Shown here piece after piece: positions 12,901 through 35,540 of a DNA stretch of 64,000 nucleotides. A model generated the notes under the pieces. The model saw nothing but the letters and a program-made list of their open reading frames with translations, searched no databases and had not been told where the DNA came from. The position numbers and the translations under genes were made by a program. Each line of letters opens with the position of its first letter. Within the stretch, counting starts at the first letter, position 1. The DNA is taken from NCBI GenBank assembly GCA_029215795.1, contig JARDYH010000001.1:224443654-224507653 (forward strand), read 5' to 3'. This stretch comes from Anniella stebbinsi (taxonomy: Eukaryota; Chordata; Lepidosauria; Squamata; Anniellidae).

Positions 12901-13586
12901 CAGATGCTCTTAATGAAGATTAGAATCCCTGCTTGCCCTACAGGAATGCATTTAAGGGACTGGGGAATCCCTGTGAGTAGCACTTCACACAGGATGCCTA
13001 AAGCGGAGTAAGAGGCAACTGTTTGCGTCAATGGAGCTCCAATATTTTACCTACACACGTAAAGGATCTGGGAGCAAAAAAGAAAGAGAGAAACAACAAC
13101 AAAGTTGTCCTAGGTTTCGGGTGTTCACGTCAAATGAGAAGCAATTAAATCGAAAATGCTTACCATTGTAGGGGTGGGGGTGGGGGTCATGGGACCAGAG
13201 AGAGAGATGGAGGAGAGACAGAGAGAGATGGAGAAAGGAGTGTTATGTTTTTCGCCATTCTTTTTGGGTGCAGAAAGATCCATCCCCCTCCCACTGAAGC
13301 TAAAGTGGGTTTAGAATGGCTATACAATTTGTGTGTGAGAAAGGGAGGGAGGGAGAGGAGTGATTGCGCGGGGGGGGGGGGGTAGATGGCGGGACGGTGG
13401 GGGGAGAGAGAGAGAGAGCGAGAGAGAGAGCGAGAGAGCGCCAAGTGACATAGCGGAGAAGTGCTCGATCTCTGGCGCAGCGCAAAGTGAGGGCTACTTC
13501 GGAAGGGACTGGCGGGAAGGGAGGGAGGGCGGGAGAGGGCGTAGCCACAGGGCTCCCCACCCCCTGCGGGCGAGCGGGCGGCCTCT

Positions 13587-25838
<12,252 letters not shown>

Positions 25839-26320
25839 CGCTCCGGACCCAGCCTGCACCCTGCCCAAAGCAAACCCGACGGTGGCTCTTTTGGGGAGTG
25901 GGTGCGTGGGTGGGGGTGGGGGAGGCTTGGTGTAAGGCGGGGGGGTTGGTTGGTTGTTTTTCTTTCTTTTTAAAGAAAATTTATTGTTTTTCCCTCTTTC
26001 CTCCCGGCGGCCACCGGCCCATCATCCCGGGACCCCTGGTCTGCGAGGTATCCGAAGGAGCTTCTCCCACCACCCAAGGCTGGTCCCAAACTGAAGCCAC
26101 GATTCCCTCCCCCACCCCCACCCGCGCCACCACCACCACCGCCACCGCCGCCACCCTCCCTAGGAGAAGAGATTGGCCAATTGACACCGTGCAGCAATCA
26201 GCAAAGCCACACTTTTGATCTCCCTGCCTGCGGAGCGCATGAAACGGCTCCTGCCATTGGTTAACCGCTGACAGTAGTTTAATTAGACAGACATTAATTA
26301 GGATAATCACCTGGCTCCCG
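25839..26320 (-). promoter_or_regulatory. TBR1 5' UTR and proximal promoter region
   Basis: GC-rich upstream sequence. It contains a back-to-back CCAAT palindrome (ATTGGCCAAT, 26172-26181), a further inverted CCAAT box (26256-26260), paired TAATTA homeodomain-type sites (26280-26300) and a CACCTG E-box (26308-26313). No TATA box at a normal distance was recognised. The transcription start cannot be placed from sequence alone; a CpG-island promoter between 25900 and 26250 is the likely arrangement. Confidence 0.5.
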
Positions 26321-26333
26321 GTCGCGACGATCG

Positions 26334-26382
26334 AGGCAAATGGATGGAGGAAGAGTATATATCTTCCTCCATCCATTTGCCT
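26334..26382. repeat. Perfect 21-bp inverted repeat with 7-nt TATA loop
   Basis: Left arm 26334-26354 and right arm 26362-26382 are exact reverse complements, separated by GTATATA. The arms contain AGGCAAATGGATGG. It lies about 500 bp upstream of the TBR1 ATG and is not one of the repeat families seen elsewhere in the window. Confidence 0.9.
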
Positions 26383-26519
26383 TGATATAAGATACTATTG
26401 GGGAAAATAGAGAAAAAGACATGTGGGGTGGTGGGAGGGATTGTTTGAGTTTGCCAGGCGGGCTTATTCTTGTGGGCGACCTTTGGGGGAGAGAAAAAGG
26501 AATCGAGGATTAACTACAG

Positions 26520-26537
26520 AGGCTCTCTGTCTCTCTG

Positions 26538-26570
<33 letters not shown>

Positions 26571-26600
26571 GTCTCTCTGTCTCTGTGTGTGTGTGTGTGA
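26520..26600. repeat. CTGT/CTCT pyrimidine repeat running into (GT)n
   Basis: About 80 bp of CTCTCTGT-type repeat, 680-760 bp upstream of the TBR1 ATG. Confidence 0.9.
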
Positions 26601-26983
26601 TCGCCTGGGGTCCAGGAAATCAAAGAGAGAATCTAGGCACCCAATTCAACCCGCCCCCCATGCAGGCCACTTCCCCAGTCATCAGTCTCGGGGTTTACGT
26701 AACCGCCATGTTCTACCTCGGGCTTTCCCACCCAAGACGTAACAAGAGTATTTTACCTCTAAGGCAATTCCACGTTGCCCACAACGACCTCAGTCTGGCC
26801 TAAAATATATTTAGTGGAGATTCGCCACAAGTAACCACCACAGTGAAGGGGCTGGTCTGGCGACACGACCCCAGAGTTAACACGCATTTATCGCAAGGCG
26901 TGTAATGTCAGCAGCAGCAGGTGATGCCGGTGGATTTCAGAATCTCTTTATGCTACTTTCCTTCCCAAGGGGCGTGTATGTAT

Positions 26984-27032
26984 ATGCTGTTGGTCGGTGT
27001 TTGAGGCAGGGGGAATTACACAGAGGAGCTAA

Positions 27033-27101
<69 letters not shown>

Positions 27102-27150
27102 TTAGCTCCTCTGTATAATTCCCCTTGCCCCAAACACCGACCAACAGCAT
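26984..27150. repeat. (GA)n microsatellite flanked by 51-bp inverted repeat
   Basis: Arms 26984-27034 and 27100-27150 match as reverse complements at 48 of 51 positions. They enclose about 65 bp of almost pure GA repeat. The arms carry unique sequence (TTGGTCGGTGTTTG), not a known element. Confidence 0.9.
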
Positions 27151-27196
27151 CACTAAAGAAGTAAAGGCACCACTCTGTGTGTGAGAGAGAGAGACC

Positions 27197-27248
27197 TGTG
27201 TGTGTGTGCGTGTGTGTGTGCGCGCGCGCGCGCGCGCGCGTGCGTGTA
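27197..27248. repeat. Alternating purine-pyrimidine tract (GT)n(CG)n
   Basis: About 52 bp of strict GT/CG alternation, including about ten consecutive CG dinucleotides. Such tracts are prone to Z-DNA and are hypermutable. Confidence 0.9.
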
Positions 27249-27791
27249 GAGGAATAGCCGTCTCTTTCTCCATCCATGAACGCCCAAAGTATTCTCTCCT
27301 TTCGGTTTTGAAATAATCATAAGCCCAAGTGCCTTAATGTATTTTGCCTTGATGTTTACGGGTTCTTTGGTAAATAAATATTTTATCTGCGAACAGGCAT
27401 GCGGGGGAGATTAACAGAGAAAACCAGCGTAAGAGGCATCCATCGAGTCAGCGAGCTAGATTCTCTCTCTCTCTTCCCCCTACTTTGTGTTCCTTTCGTG
27501 TTTGAATATCCCCCCCCCCCAACACACGGAGATCTCTTCTGTGATGAGAAGGAGGTTGTCACAAGTAATTACCTGGATTTCGTAGGAATAAATTAACATG
27601 CTGCTAAGGATCAGAGAAAAGGAGGGAGCAGGGCTGAGCTTTTTAAAACACACTTTAAGATTAAAAAAAAAATTCCAGGTGTTGTTGAAAAACCCTTCGA
27701 AGGCCCATCGGTGTCAATGCGAGAGCATTGCCTTGAAATTGAGGGGCCGGATTATTATTCACTGGGACTCAAGTGTGGGGCGGACGTGCCA

Positions 27792-27910
27792 TCCTCAACC
27801 TGGTGCCCTCCAGATGTTTTGGACCACTTCTCCCAGCATTCCTGACTGCTGGCCATGCTGGTTGGGGTTGATGGGAGCTGAACTTCAAAACATCTGGAGG
27901 GCATCAGGGG
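27792..27910. repeat. Hairpin MITE, same family
   Basis: CAACCTGGTGCCCTCCAGAT mirrored by ACATCTGGAGGGCATCAGGG. Confidence 0.8.
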
Positions 27911-28883
27911 GAAGAGGGAGGGGGCATCCTGCCTGCCTGCCTGCCTGCCTGGTAAATGTGCTTAGGATTCTTTCCAACTTTGACGTTGCTTTAATTTGTC
28001 TGGATAGTGTCCAGGCAGTTTAATTACATGGAAAATGTAGAAAATATAGAAAAGAATTTCAAACAAAAAATTAAAACAATAAGAACAGGCCACCAAGAGG
28101 AAGGCAGAGATGCCAAGGTGATCGAATCACACCCCTTAGACAGGGTGCGAAGGAGTAAATTCCTTTGGCAGCACAATTTTTTAAAACTCTGTTTACGCTG
28201 TGGACACAAGGACAGCCCCTGATTGGCTCGCATTTCCACTAATCAAAGGGAGGCAGTTTGGGAAGGATGGAGAGTGTACCAGAAGTGGTCATCTTCCTCT
28301 ATTACCAGCTTAAAAGCTGGAACCGATAGCAGGCAAAGCAAAGTTTAACACTATGCCTTTGCTCAGAAACCTCTTTTTCCTCTTACTAGTTTTTTGTTTT
28401 ATTTTTTGCATCCATCTGCAGAAAGATTAGTATGGAACTGGAAAGCATGCATGCCACATTGTGAACTTCAGTTAATTCCAGAAACACTATTGTTAGATTG
28501 GCCTTCTGAATTTCAAAAGGGTTCTTCAAGTTTCATTATATTCTCTCCCACCCCTACAAACCTCACCTCCACCCCATATTTTTGATACATTCCACTGCAG
28601 AGAAAAACCTGGAAGGACAGTCATTGAAATACATTATTCCAATTAGTATAGAAACTATAGAGTTCAAGATTCTTGTGTGTGTGTGTGTGCGCGCACGCGT
28701 GTGTTGTGTGTTTTAAAATTCCTATCTAATCTTACTCTATGTGTAATTTAATTCCACATCATGAGAAATACTCTTTGTATGACACAATCCTGGTTAAAAT
28801 CACTTTAAATTGATTGGGGTTGGTGTGGAGGGGACTCCTTTGTCAGAAAGCACCATAAGGAAAGGTTCTATTTTTAAAAAATA

Positions 28884-29110
28884 TTATTACATTTATATCC
28901 CACCCTTTTTCCTTCAAGGAACCAAAGGTGGCATACATTATCCATCTCCTCTCCATTTATCTTCACAACAACAACCCTGTGGGGTAGGCTGGGCTGAGAG
29001 ACTGTGACTGGCCCGAAGTCACCCAGTGGGTTTCCATGGCCGAGTGGGGACTAGAACCCCATCTCCTGACTCCCAATCCAACACTTTAGCCACTACACCA
29101 CATTGGCTCT
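28884..29110 (-). repeat. Sauria-type tRNA-derived SINE
   Basis: The minus strand starts AGCCAATGTGGTGTAGTGGC, has a tRNA-like box B region (GGTTCTAGTCCC), the body block CCACTGGGTGACTT and ends in a region that resembles LINE 3' ends with an A/T-rich tail. Confidence 0.8.
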
Positions 29111-29888
29111 AAATTCTAAAAAATATTGGCACATCCAGTCTCTTGTAAATGTTCTCATAAAAAAGAGTAGCTATGGTCTCATAGGCCATAAAGATCAGTC
29201 TCTGCTTAAGCAAATTGATGGGCCCAAACCAGACAATAAATGTGGTAACATTCACAAATCGGCGAGAGAGCATTTCAGTTTCCTAAGACATTTTGTTGCA
29301 GCCAGTAAAGTAGCCATATTGCAACAACAAAAGTTTCAATGGGAAACTCTACCACAACGCTGCAAAGTTGGTATTCATTAATGAATTCCAGGAGGGGTGT
29401 CCTGTTAGTCTATTTCAGCAACAGCATATGCCACAATATATTTGGCAGTCTTTAAGGTGGCACAAGCAAGACTCTTAGATTTCATAGCGTGGAACTCAGA
29501 CACTACAGTGACTGGCAGTGGTTATCTCACCACAGGCAATATTTTGTCCCACTTTTGCTGGATTGTTTTTCAAACTGCCCCCAGTAGCTGGAATTGTAAA
29601 ATGGGTTGCCACTGTTCTGATTGGAACATTTGTGCTCTTATTCTGACTGCAATCTCTTGCTTTTGGCCTTTTGGTTCTACTTTGTAAGGCTGTTTTTCTC
29701 TCTTTACTCCTCTCAAGTACTACTAGCTTAAGCTTCACATACTTTGCCTTCAACTGGTGTATTGCTACTCTCAACTGGTTTATCACCTGACCTCAGCTAG
29801 GTCATGTCAGCAGCGCCACAATCATTCTTTAGGGAGGAGGAGAAAGATTGGCAAAGAGAAAGAAGAGGAGAGAACTAGATGAAGTGGT

Positions 29889-30022
29889 AGGTTCAGCACC
29901 TTAGATAGCTCCTTTAGAGGATTCTGCATCTTGGATAGGTCCTTTAAAATTCTGGCTGGGTCTGACTAAAACCCAGAATGGAATTCTAGCCCCACCAAAA
30001 TCAGAGCCATCAGCCTCCACTG
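29889..30022. mobile_element. Palindromic MITE, family A, partial
   Basis: Half copy: GGTTCAGCACCTTAGATAGC, AACCCAGAATGGAATTC and CCCCACCAAAATCAGAGCC. Confidence 0.75.
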
Positions 30023-30232
30023 AGATGGATGTTCTTGTAGTAATGGTAAAAAAAAAGGTATTCATTTGATGGGAGTTTTTAAAAAAACACCTTTCATATC
30101 AAGTTGGGGTTAATGGTGAGGTCCTGGGACTTATAACATTGAAAAATTCATCACCTTGCATCCAACATATTCTGTGATTCTAGGGCTTAATTCTTAGGAC
30201 CAGAATTAACATTGATTAGTTATTCCTTAGTG

Positions 30233-30368
30233 CAGGGATGGACAGAAAGTAGCTCTCCAGGTGTTTTGGACTTCAACTCCCAGCATTCCTGACCATTGGC
30301 TATGCTGGTGGGGATTTCTGGGAGTTGAGGTCCAAAACATCTGGAAATCTATTTTCTGTCCACCCCTG
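30233..30368. repeat. Hairpin MITE, same family, long termini
   Basis: GCAGGGATGGACAGAAAGTA mirrored by TATTTTCTGTCCACCCCTGC. Confidence 0.8.
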
Positions 30369-31433
30369 CCACAATGCATAGTCTTGTTCATCCTTGATTT
30401 AGTCATTTGGACAATCTAGGTCCCCTAATCGAAGTCATTAGCATAGATTATAGAGACAATTACTGTCTTTCTTTCTCTCTGACAGGTAGGGAATAGCAGA
30501 CAGGTTGCCATTTGAGAACACAGAAAAAATGCTTGTTTGAGTTAAAGTCTTAAACTAGTTTAGATGTCATTCCTCCTCATGTATTTATTAATATTTTAAA
30601 ATTATTAATATCTTTACAGGGAATTGTAATTCTGGTGGATGGGTGTTGGAGGGATCAGGATTTCTAATTTGCATCTAGGCCTTCCCCTTCTTGTATTTTC
30701 TGAAAGCCAGCATCCCTGCAGAAGGTCCCTATACCCAATTATTCATAGATCATCAACACTGGTATTAAACAGATATTAAACCAGAGACTGAGAAGCATGT
30801 GTAGAGTAAGACTGGATGGAGAGAGAAAGAAAGAAAAGAGGGTTGCAGTGAGAGAGGAAGAGAAGGGTGGTCTACAGCCATTTTTGGTTCTGGCCCTGCC
30901 CACTTCCATCTTTGTTCACACCCACTGCTGGCACTTTTCACTACAGAATTTGCTGCAGCAAGAAGCAGCAAACGGGGCTTCCCAGAAAACCTACCCCATC
31001 CCATGCCTAGCTCTGAGGGGTTCTCGGAGTTAGGCATTAGATGGGTGGCACTTCAGAGAGCTGTGCCAGGCACTCTCTCACAGGAGAGCATTCAGCTCAG
31101 CTCCCTAGGCCTCTGTCTCACTGAAGACCCCTCAGGGCTAAGCATTGGCCTCCGGCTCCATGCAGGATTCTTCCGGCAGTGGAATGTGTGGCTCCAGCTC
31201 CTGGCACCAGATAGGACCCAGAGTGCCTCTGCTGGCCACTGCCACCACCACTACCACCACCACCTTCAGGAGGTTGTTTGGTATCCCCAGAATTTGGCAC
31301 CACATCAGTTGCCCTATATTTTCTCATCCCCAATGAGGGGAGCGTTGCCAGTGGTGCAGAGCAGCAGCAGCGGCAGTGAGAACGGGCAATAAAGGTGAGT
31401 GGGGAGTGGGAGGGTTAGGGCCCTGCAAGACCC

Positions 31434-31582
31434 CCCTCCCCACTCACCTTGATCACTGCTGCCTCGGCCTGGGAAGGCTTCAGAACTGGAAGGAGGCCGA
31501 GATCTCGCGAGATCGAGGCCTCCTTCCCAGTACTGAAGCCTTCCCAGGCCGAGGCAGCAGCAATCAAGGTGCGTGGGGAGGG
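31434..31582. repeat. About 149-bp near-perfect palindrome
   Basis: Symmetric about GATCTCGCGAGATC (31501-31514). Both arms read CCTCGGCCTGGGAAGGCTTC in opposite orientation with only a few mismatches over about 74 bp. Flanking sequence (31690-31790) looks like the end of a DNA transposon (GATTCTAAGATGCACC and GTGCATCTTAGAAACGATG). Confidence 0.85.
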
Positions 31583-32265
31583 TGACTTCCGACCAGCCTT
31601 GTGGGGTTCCTCAGGACCCGCTAGGGGAAGTCACAGGGTGGGCATGCAGAGCCCTAGTGCCTTCTGCAAAACACGGGAGAAATCCCGCGATTGCAAGACG
31701 CCATCGATTCTAAGATGCACCCTGTTTTTACAGATGTAAATATGGGAGAAAAAGTGCATCTTAGAAACGATGAAATATGGTAAGGGTGGCAAAGAAAAGT
31801 CATCCAGGGGAGGTGGTATTAACTGCCTCCCCTATTTATTCACAGGATGGTGTTCAGAATTGAATTACTGGATTCTTACTGTCCTTATGATTTGATAGAT
31901 GAAATGGGAGTCCACAAATAATTTCCCTTCCCCCCCAGAGGAATTTTCAGATTTATCTATTTATGATTGATTATTATGGATTATGTATATAAGGTATTTA
32001 AGCCGGAAAGCTTCAAAGTATCTTTGTTGGTTGGGTATCCCCAGTCTGTTCTTTTGGCGTTTCCTTAAAAAGGGTACCTATTTTTGTTATCCTGAATCAA
32101 AATCATAAACAGGACTTCTCAGCTTGTTAATACTTTCTCTTTTAAAAAATCATAATATATCAATAGTGCTTGGAACAGAAATGTTCATTTTGGCAAAGTG
32201 TCATTTTTTTTACTACTGTTACCTTTTCCAGCCTTTTAAAAAACTACTTTTTACTACTTTTCCAG

Positions 32266-32397
32266 CTTTCTTCAACCTGGTGCCCTCCACATGTTTTGGG
32301 TTATATCTCACAGCATTCCTGATCATTGGTCATGCTGGCTGGGCCTAATGGGAGTTGAAGACCAAAACATCTGGGGGGGACCGCATTGGGGAAAGCA
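32266..32397. repeat. Hairpin MITE, same family
   Basis: TTCTTCAACCTGGTGCCCTC mirrored by ACATCTGGGGGGGACC. Confidence 0.75.
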
Positions 32398-32559
32398 GAT
32401 TTAAACCACTTAATGATTTTTTTTGCTTAATTTGTTTATTTACAGGGGAGTAATTTAATTTTATAATTTGTTTCAGGTATGTCAAGATGTGGATTCCTAG
32501 ATAATTTAGTACCTTTAGTGCAGCTGGATATTCCTTTTTCAGACCACGAACTTATTTTA

Positions 32560-32960
32560 TTGTCTTTATCTATGTTTTTACAAAGGATAGAGAGATTATC
32601 ATGCCAGCTGATGCACCAAACTGCTTTATCACTTGCATAGCTTTTTCTAAACTTATAGTGGTGTTGGATAATACAAGTTTTAGATTGTCTGCAGACAAAT
32701 TGATTATATTTACCTGGGAATTTATTCTAGTGCCCTGAATGTATAAGGAATATATAAGCATATTGACAAGTGGCTCTATCAAAAAAGCAAAGAGGGGGCA
32801 ACCTTTCACAGTTCCTCTGTTAATCTGAAATGGGCTTGCTGGAATGAGCAAATATTAAACTTTTCACCACTGACATCTGTTTACTAAACTCAAAAATAAA
32901 TGTTCATTCAAGCTTATCAAAAGCTTTGGAGGCATCCAGAGATGTTATAATATAAAACTG
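32560..32960 (-). repeat. L1-type LINE reverse transcriptase fragment
   Basis: Contains DASKAFDKLE (finger/palm start), FQINRGTVKGCPLF and a decayed active site (NLSADNLKLVLSN for the usual YADD box), in more than one frame. Typical of vertebrate L1 ORF2. Confidence 0.8.
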
Positions 32961-33056
32961 TCATATTATTTATGCTGACTTGGATGCCACTGTTTTGACA
33001 AAGTCTGAGATGGATGAGACTAGTGCACCATCTAGTCATGTTATGGATTTGTTCCG

Positions 33057-33475
33057 CTTGTGCAACCTGAGGATGTGGACAAACTGCTTGGAAGAGTGAG
33101 AACTACTACTTGCTCTTTAGAGCTTCGTCCATCCCGGCTTATGAAATCTGCCAGAGTTGGGCTGGGTACCTGGATCTCCAAGGTGGTTAATGTCTCCTTG
33201 ATGGATGGTGAGGTTCTTGCAGCTTTGAAAGAAACAATGTTGAGGCCCTTGTTGAAGAAACCAAATATATATCGTGGTTTCTGATAACTACCCTGTGTCA
33301 AATTTTACATTTGGGGGCAAGGTGCTTGAGTGTGTGGTGACCTCACAACTCTAAACAGTGTTGGATGATACTGATTATTTCAATCCAGTCCAATCAGGTT
33401 TCAGACCTTATTATGGAATGGAAATGGCTCTGGTTGCCTCAGCTGATGATTTACATGAGGTAAAGATGACTTACA
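33057..33475 (+). repeat. CR1/L2-type LINE reverse transcriptase fragment
   Basis: Readable RT start: KSARVGLGTWISKVVNVSL, LRPLLKKP, then YPVSN-like and GKVLE, with SGFRP further on in shifted frames. Stops and frameshifts show it is dead. Confidence 0.8.
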
Positions 33476-33657
33476 TTGGTACAAGAAGTAAGCAGTGTAA
33501 CAAATAAGGAGAACCAGACCTGGGTTTCTCTAATAGGATCCATGAAAAAGCAAAGTCTGCCTAAGAGTGAGTGGTAAGCAAAGGAAACTGCCTTTGGAGA
33601 CTGGAGTGATTTAAAACCTCCAATCTGGTCAAAACTATTTGTGAAACATGTTCAGTG

Positions 33658-33873
33658 AACCTGTTCAGACATCATATAAGACATGGTTAGCCTGCTACCC
33701 CTTTTGCAACAAATGGTTAGTGAGCATGTTTAAACTGTGGTTACGTAGCCACCATGGTTAGGAATGGTTCACACAACACAGTAAGTCATGGTTCACATAA
33801 CACACTAAGTCATAATGGTTAGCTCAAAGTGCGTAACCACCTTGGCTTAGCATGTAGTTTGAAAAGGGTCAAT
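33658..33873. mobile_element. MITE, family B
   Basis: CTGTTCAGACATCATATAAG, then AATGGTTAGTGAGCATGTTT, shared with the copy at 10080-10315. Confidence 0.75.
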
Positions 33874-34511
33874 GTAGTATACTAAAGAAAAGCCAGGTAG
33901 TAGAATCCCAGAGGCTGCTGCTGCATGGGAGTTGTGGTAAACATGTTGGATATGAAGGGGATGGTGAACGAGAACAAAAAAAAAGAAGCAACATCAAGCT
34001 CAGAGATTCCCACAAGGCTAGAGACAGGTTCAACATAGCATCATAAAAAGCAGAGAAAAGGCTCAATATCATGAATCACAAAGATAGAGCAAACTCACAT
34101 AGTTGCCCACTTTCTGGCAGAGCAGACTTGCAAGTTGAAAGTTAATAAGATTGTAGAGTACACTTTTGGAAATGGGAGGGCAGCTAGAAAGATCATAGTA
34201 CAGTCCAGCAGATGGCCATAGGAGATCAGTTGGGTTCCCTTAATCTCTTTGATGGCCAAGGTATGGCAGACCTATCCCTCTGTGGATGGGGCTGATCTGA
34301 AAGGTAGCACATCCTCATGCAATGCAGCAATTTTAGAGCATGGGATTGGCATGACAAATCTGAGAACAGCCAGGTATGGATGAGGGTTGTGCTCAGGCAT
34401 TTCGTTTTGAACCATGACATTTTATGCCATGGGACAGACAATATAAGAACTCCCTGAAGCCTATGTAGGCAAGGGGGATACAAACACTGCAGGTGAACAG
34501 AGTTGCAGTTT

Positions 34512-34690
34512 TGAATTATGATAAGGGAGAAGACCTTCTCAGTGGTGCCTTCCCCCTTAGATTATAGAATTATCTCCTTAGCGGGGCCTGCGTGGTGCCA
34601 AGATTGTTATCTTTTGGTTGCCAGGTTGAGACCTTCTTCTACTCTCAGGCTTTTGGCATTATATGATAAGGTTTTTAATCAGGTCATGGA
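34512..34690 (+). repeat. CR1/L2-type LINE 3' fragment
   Basis: Translates to REKTFSVVPSPLDY and VARLRPSSTLRLLAL, decayed from the pattern near the end of CR1/L2 ORF2 (FSV..P..WN.LP...R....F...L...LF). Confidence 0.55.
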
Positions 34691-35027
34691 ATTTCTTATT
34701 GTTGATTGCGCAAGCTGTCTGCTATGTTCGTATGTAGTTCCATTCAAATTAACAATGTACTCAGGTTTGAAAGAACAGACTAAAGTTACATTGGGCAGAG
34801 AAGATCTGGTCAAAACACAACTCTTTCCTATTACCTTAGCTTTCCCTTCAGCCTGCTCTTCTATCCCTCTTTCTCCCATTTCCACGTGTGGTATGGACTC
34901 CATATTACCTAACCCCCTGCTCTTGTCCTATTCTACTCCTTCCCTTGGCAGAGCAAACACTACTAATTTCCCCATAAAGTGTATAGTTGTCATGAAAGGT
35001 TTGCAGGTTCATCATTGGTACAGAATG

Positions 35028-35345
35028 TAGGCTGACCATCTGAAAAGGAGGACAGGGCTCATATAACTTTAACAGTTGTAGAGAAAAGGGAATTTCAGCA
35101 GGTGTCATTTGTATGCAATTAGTTCCTGGTGAAATTCCCTCTTCATCACAACAGTTAAAGGTGCAGGCACTATACTAGAGTGACCATATACAAAAGAAGG
35201 CAGGGCTCTGCAACTTAACTGTTGTGATGAAGAGGGAATATCACCAGGAACTAATTGCATACAAATGACACTGATTGAAATTCCCTTTTCTCTACAACTG
35301 TTAAAGTTATATGAGCCCTGTCCTCCTTTTCAGATGGTCAGCCTA
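35028..35345. mobile_element. Fold-back hAT-like MITE with 8-bp target duplication
   Basis: 318 bp with 131-bp arms (35028-35158 and 35215-35345) that are reverse complements apart from a handful of mismatches. The termini are TAGGCTGACCAT. The 8-bp duplication ACAGAATG (35020-35027, 35346-35353) fits the hAT superfamily. The spacer contains another terminus-like CTAGAGTGACCATATA, suggesting two units joined head to head. It sits inside a CR1/L2-type LINE fragment. Confidence 0.88.
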
Positions 35346-35353
35346 ACAGAATG

Positions 35354-35535
35354 CAGCAACTAAAATGCTAGTGGGAGTGAGGGGCTCAGATAATATGGCA
35401 GCTTTTCTATATTGGCCACATTGGCTGCCTATTCATTTTTGGGCCCAATTCAAGGGCTTGGCTTTAAAGCTCTAAATGGTTTGGGACCATGCCATCTGAA
35501 GGACTGCCTATGAGTATCATTATCACTGTCTGAGG
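35354..35535 (+). repeat. CR1/L2-type LINE ORF2 C-terminal fragment
   Basis: Translates in places to the family pattern LQNAA..., HWLPI, FK.L.LK and NGLGP. It is interrupted by the MITE (35028-35345) on one side and the chromovirus on the other, and probably continues after 40815. Confidence 0.7.
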
Positions 35536-35540
35536 CCTTA

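Larger units (their letters stand above)
8850..13586 (-). other. TBR1: Probable TBR1 3' UTR
   Basis: Downstream of the TBR1 stop no polyadenylation signal with good context is seen close by. The block 8870-9850 is free of interspersed repeats and AT-rich on the minus strand, and ends in AATAAA at 8873-8868, as expected for a conserved neuronal 3' UTR end. The middle, about 9900-12950, is packed with short interspersed repeats. If this is one exon, the 3' UTR is about 4.7 kb. Splicing inside it, or an earlier end, cannot be excluded. Confidence 0.55.
27300..32550. other. Intergenic region upstream of TBR1
   Basis: No gene recognised. It contains the SINE at 28884-29110, hairpin MITEs, the palindrome at 31434-31582 and a Z-prone GT/GC tract near 28672-28706. 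The region 29110-29800 has two open frames of 81-96 codons without recognisable similarity. Confidence 0.6.

Noticed and set aside
25839..25868. Ten-residue N-terminal extension of TBR1
   Set aside because: The extension would begin at a TTG, not ATG. The ATG at 25838 gives the family N-terminus MQLEHC.
27016..27277. Overlapping minus-strand frames around 27016-27277
   Set aside because: Translate GA, GT and CG microsatellites (Ser-Leu, Arg-Ala, Thr-His runs); not genes.
29103..29786. Small open frames of 81-96 codons around 29103-29786
   Set aside because: No recognisable domain, codon pattern or splice context; probably decayed repeat sequence.
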